Source of the DNA: a bacterium
GTDB lineage: Bacteria > Pseudomonadota > Gammaproteobacteria > Burkholderiales > Burkholderiaceae_C
NCBI GenBank assembly: GCA_030824095.1
Contig: JAVBYK010000257.1
Location: 1-9,985, forward strand
Reading direction: 5' to 3'
DNA length: 9,985 nucleotides
The notes below the pieces were generated by a model. It ran no database searches, was not told where the DNA came from, and worked only from the letters and a program-made list of their open reading frames with translations. How positions within the stretch are numbered: the stretch's first letter is position 1; each line of letters starts with the position of its first letter. Positions 6,520 through 9,985 of the stretch are shown here, piece by piece. Both the position numbers and the translations under genes were made by a program.

Positions 6520-6544
6520 TGCAGGCGGGTTACTCCCGCCTGCA
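6520..6544 (+). repeat. Perfect 10-bp hairpin in the FKBP gene leader
   Basis: TGCAGGCGGG (6520-6529) and CCCGCCTGCA (6535-6544) are exact reverse complements around a TTACT loop. No T run follows (next bases are GCCAC), so it is not a typical terminator. If transcription starts near 6517 the hairpin is almost at the mRNA 5' end, where such stems often protect against decay. A DNA operator is an alternative. Confidence 0.85.
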
Positions 6545-6609
6545 GCCACTTTGGGCACGCCACAGCAAGCCTGGGCGCCCAGCGCAACCACTGACAGAAA
6601 AGGACTCCC

Positions 6610-6963
6610 ATGATCACCACCGCGACCGGACTGCAATACGAGGACACGACCGAAGGAACCGGAGCCGTTGCCGCCAAGGGCCAAAGTGTCACCGTGCATT
6701 ACACCGGCTGGCTGTACAACAACGGCACCCAGGGTGCCAAGTTTGACTCCTCCAAGGATCGCAATGATCCGTTCGTGTTTCACCTGGGTGCCGGCATGGT
6801 GATCCGTGGTTGGGACGAAGGCGTGGCCGGCATGAAGGTCGGTGGCGCTCGCACACTCATCATTCCCGCCGAACTGGGCTACGGCGCCCGTGGCGCCGGT
6901 GGCGTGATTCCACCCAATGCGACCCTGAAGTTCGACGTCGAGCTGCTGGGCACTTCGGGTTGA
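6610..6963 (+). CDS. FKBP-type peptidyl-prolyl cis-trans isomerase
   Basis: A 117-residue single-domain FKBP that speeds cis-trans isomerisation of X-Pro bonds during protein folding. No signal peptide, so cytosolic. The FKBP core is complete: VTVHYTGWLY (27-36), KFDSSKDRNDPFVFHLG with the Phe-Asp pair of the active site (45-46), VIRGWDEGVAGMKVGG with the pocket Trp68, RTLIIPAELGYGARGAGG (81-98), and VIPPNATLKFDVELL at the end. Start supported by AAGGA at 6600-6604, 5 nt before ATG. It lies alone between the HxlR terminator and the grpE promoter, next to the Hsp70 operon, in keeping with a folding role. The short form with a compact flap resembles the small cytosolic FKBPs common in betaproteobacteria; I cannot choose a gene symbol. 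Confidence 0.95.
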   Translation: MITTATGLQYEDTTEGTGAVAAKGQSVTVHYTGWLYNNGTQGAKFDSSKDRNDPFVFHLGAGMVIRGWDEGVAGMKVGGARTLIIPAELGYGARGAGGVIPPNATLKFDVELLGTSG

Positions 6964-6981
6964 TTCCTGTCAAGTAAGTCT

Positions 6982-7008
6982 GCAGGCTGCCAAAAAAAGG
7001 CTCCCTGC
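6982..7008. repeat. Imperfect hairpin between the FKBP gene and grpE
   Basis: GCAGG (6982-6986) pairs with CCTGC (7004-7008), and GCC (6989-6991) with GGC (6999-7001), separated by a symmetric 2x2 mismatch and capped by an A7 loop. No T run follows on the plus strand, so termination is doubtful. It ends 4 nt before the predicted sigma-32 -35 box. Confidence 0.5.
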
Positions 7009-7011
7009 GCT

Positions 7012-7038
7012 CTTGAATTGCCTGGATGAGCCCCAACT
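7012..7038 (+). promoter_or_regulatory. Sigma-32-like heat-shock promoter of grpE
   Basis: CTTGAA (7012-7017), a 13-nt spacer, then CCCCAACT (7031-7038), close to the sigma-32 consensus CTTGAA-N13-15-CCCCATNT. Start expected near 7045, about 40 nt before the chosen grpE ATG. This promoter probably drives grpE-dnaK-dnaJ. Confidence 0.72.
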
Positions 7039-7085
7039 ACTGGGCTCACCCTTTTGAACCAGAAGTATCGACTTCACCCACTTGC

Positions 7086-7649
7086 ATGTCCGACAAGCCC
7101 TCTACCCCCCCATCCGAGGCCCTCGACGCGGCCTACCAAAGCACTGAAGACATGAACGCATCCCCCCCGGTTTCCGACGCCGAGTCGCTGGCCCAGGTGC
7201 AAGCCGACCTGGCTGCCTTGCAAGCCAAGAGTGCCGATCTGGCCGACCAATACCTGCGTGCCAAGGCCGACGCCGAGAATGCCCGGCGCCGTGCCGAGGA
7301 TGAAATCTCCAAGGCCCGCAAGTTTGCCGTAGAGAGCTTTGCCGAAAGCCTGCTGCCGGTGGCCGACAGCCTGGAAGCCGGTCTGGTGATCAAGGACGCC
7401 ACAGCCGAGCAGATCCGCGAAGGTGCCCAGGCCACCCTGCGCCAGTTGGTTGCCGCACTGGAGCGCAACAAGGTTGTTGCCATTGCTCCGACACCGGGCA
7501 CCAAGTTCGATCCACACCAGCACCAGGCCATCAGCGTGGTGCCCTCGGAGCAGGAAGCCAATACCGTCGTTGGCCTGCTGCAAAAGGGCTATTCCATTGC
7601 AGACCGCGTACTGCGCCCGGCTCTGGTTACCGTTTCAGCACCCAAATAA
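7086..7649 (+). CDS. grpE: Nucleotide exchange factor GrpE
   Basis: Releases ADP from DnaK to reset the Hsp70 cycle; acts as a dimer in the cytosol. The 187 residues show a disordered acidic N-terminus, a long helix (about 31-85, with DQYLRAKADAENARRRAEDEI, the family signature LR..A...N...R), the helical dimer part, and the beta domain GTKFDPHQHQAIS...GLLQKGYSIADRVLRPALVTV (138-183) that contacts DnaK. An in-frame ATG at 7026 exists but overlaps the predicted -10 box, so a transcript from that promoter could not include it; ATG at 7086 gives the expected MSDKP start. No strong Shine-Dalgarno precedes 7086; a 5-bp hairpin GAAGT-ATCG-ACTTC (7062-7075) lies in the leader. First gene of grpE-dnaK-dnaJ. 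Confidence 0.95.
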   Translation: MSDKPSTPPSEALDAAYQSTEDMNASPPVSDAESLAQVQADLAALQAKSADLADQYLRAKADAENARRRAEDEISKARKFAVESFAESLLPVADSLEAGLVIKDATAEQIREGAQATLRQLVAALERNKVVAIAPTPGTKFDPHQHQAISVVPSEQEANTVVGLLQKGYSIADRVLRPALVTVSAPK

Positions 7650-7671
7650 AAAAAGCTGCCTGTAACGCAGC
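7648..7671 (-). terminator. Terminator-like hairpin facing the minus strand between grpE and dnaK
   Basis: GCTGC (7655-7659) and GCAGC (7667-7671) form a 5-bp stem around CTGTAAC. Read on the minus strand the stem is followed at once by seven T residues (A7 at 7648-7654 on plus). On the plus strand it is followed by CAAAAAC and should not terminate. It begins within the grpE stop codon. Confidence 0.5.
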
Positions 7672-7688
7672 CAAAAACCCTACGCGGG

Positions 7689-7717
7689 ACTTGAAAATCG
7701 GAAAACCGGCTTCAAGT
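7689..7717. repeat. Inverted repeat in the dnaK upstream region
   Basis: ACTTGAA (7689-7695) and TTCAAGT (7711-7717) are exact 7-bp reverse complements. Between them CGG-AAAA-CCG (7699-7708) forms a second nested stem. The left arm contains a CTTGAA heat-shock -35 on plus, and the right arm the same motif on minus. It could be an operator, or an RNA hairpin in transcripts coming from grpE. Confidence 0.7.
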
Positions 7718-7728
7718 GACCCCCATCT
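7690..7728 (+). promoter_or_regulatory. Heat-shock promoter-like elements before dnaK, with an abnormal spacer
   Basis: CTTGAAA (7690-7696) and CCCCATCT (7721-7728) each match the sigma-32 -35 and -10 consensus very well. The gap from CTTGAA to CCCCAT is 25 nt instead of about 13-15, so activity as a normal sigma-32 promoter is doubtful. A start near 7735 would leave a leader of about 20 nt containing the AGGAG site. Confidence 0.45.
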
Positions 7729-7755
7729 GAATTTTCAAAATAGCAGGAGTAAACC

Positions 7756-9714
<1,959 letters not shown>

Positions 9715-9753
9715 ATCAGCTGGTTGGCACGCTCCTCGCGTGTTGAATTGGCG

Positions 9754-9798
9754 CGCCGCGCCCGAATGATTCTTCAGGAATCGTCGGCGCGGCGTTTT
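9754..9798 (+). terminator. Long GC-rich hairpin with T4 tail between dnaK and dnaJ (terminator or attenuator)
   Basis: A perfect 9-bp stem CGCCGCGCC / GGCGCGGCG (9754-9762, 9786-9794) continues past a small asymmetric internal loop into ATGATTC / GAATCGT (9766-9772, 9778-9784; one G-U pair), closed by TTCAG. Four T residues follow (9795-9798). The T run is short, so partial termination with readthrough into dnaJ is the likely role; a stem protecting the dnaK mRNA 3' end is the alternative. Confidence 0.75.
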
Positions 9799-9845
9799 GC
9801 ATCAAGTTTGCGCAACGAATCAAAGACCAACACAGTCTGGCAACC

Positions 9846-9985
9846 ATGGCTAAAAGAGACTTTTACGAAATTCTGGGTGTCCCCAAGAATGCCTCTGACG
9901 AGGACATCAAGAAGGCTTATCGCAAGCTGGCAATGAAGCATCACCCGGACCGCAACCAGGGTGATTCCGGCAAGGTGGCCGAGGA
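9846..9985 (+). CDS. dnaJ: Molecular chaperone DnaJ (Hsp40), N-terminal part (runs off window)
   Basis: Co-chaperone that delivers substrates to DnaK and stimulates its ATPase. Only 46 full codons are visible: MAKRDFYEILGVPKNASDED, then IKKAYRKLAMKHHPDRNQGD. This is the J domain with its essential HPD tripeptide (residues 34-36) and the basic helix II that contacts DnaK. The Gly/Phe-rich, zinc-finger and C-terminal domains lie beyond the window. ATG at 9846 gives the canonical MAKRDFYE start, but no clear Shine-Dalgarno is visible in the preceding 15 nt. It lies 131 nt after dnaK, beyond the strong hairpin, so its expression may be set below that of dnaK. Confidence 0.97.
   Translation, partial: MAKRDFYEILGVPKNASDEDIKKAYRKLAMKHHPDRNQGDSGKVAE

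Overview
The window is a GC-rich stretch of a bacterial chromosome made almost entirely of housekeeping genes. The DnaG, RpoD, GrpE and DnaK sequences, the rpoD N-terminal extension and the gene order suggest a betaproteobacterium, probably Burkholderiales/Comamonadaceae (Rhodoferax- or Polaromonas-like). That placement is from recall, not from a database search. I see no mobile element, CRISPR array, tRNA or rRNA.

Layout. (1) 1-1260: 3' part of dnaG (primase), with a tandem Trp-Gly-Lys hexapeptide repeat in its linker. (2) 1278-2081, minus strand: an orphan periplasmic solute-binding protein wedged between dnaG and rpoD. (3) 2082-2444: a 363-nt gap holding the divergent control regions of that gene and rpoD. 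(4) 2445-5600: rpoD (sigma-70), then aroE (shikimate dehydrogenase) 12 nt downstream in the same frame with no visible Shine-Dalgarno. (5) 5597-5881, minus strand: a small ComFB-family protein whose stop codon shares a CTAG with the aroE stop. (6) 6125-6436: a cysteine-free HxlR-type regulator with a repeat-rich promoter and a textbook terminator. (7) 6610-6963: a cytosolic FKBP-type prolyl isomerase behind a perfect 10-bp 5' hairpin. (8) 7086-9985: grpE, dnaK and the start of dnaJ, the Hsp70 chaperone operon. It has a sigma-32-like promoter before grpE, a second heat-shock-like region before dnaK, and strong hairpins in both intergenic gaps.

How the parts work together. DnaG and RpoD are the replication and transcription members of the macromolecular synthesis operon (rpsU-dnaG-rpoD in enterobacteria), here split by an opposing gene. 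GrpE, DnaK and DnaJ form one chaperone cycle, with the FKBP isomerase as a plausible folding partner next door. I did not find an undescribed multi-gene system. The points most worth checking lie in the non-coding DNA: the stretched dnaK promoter with its inverted repeat, the dnaK-dnaJ hairpin, the minus-strand terminator between grpE and dnaK, and the HxlR operator. In proteins, the DnaG linker repeat and the AT-hook-like motifs of RpoD stand out.
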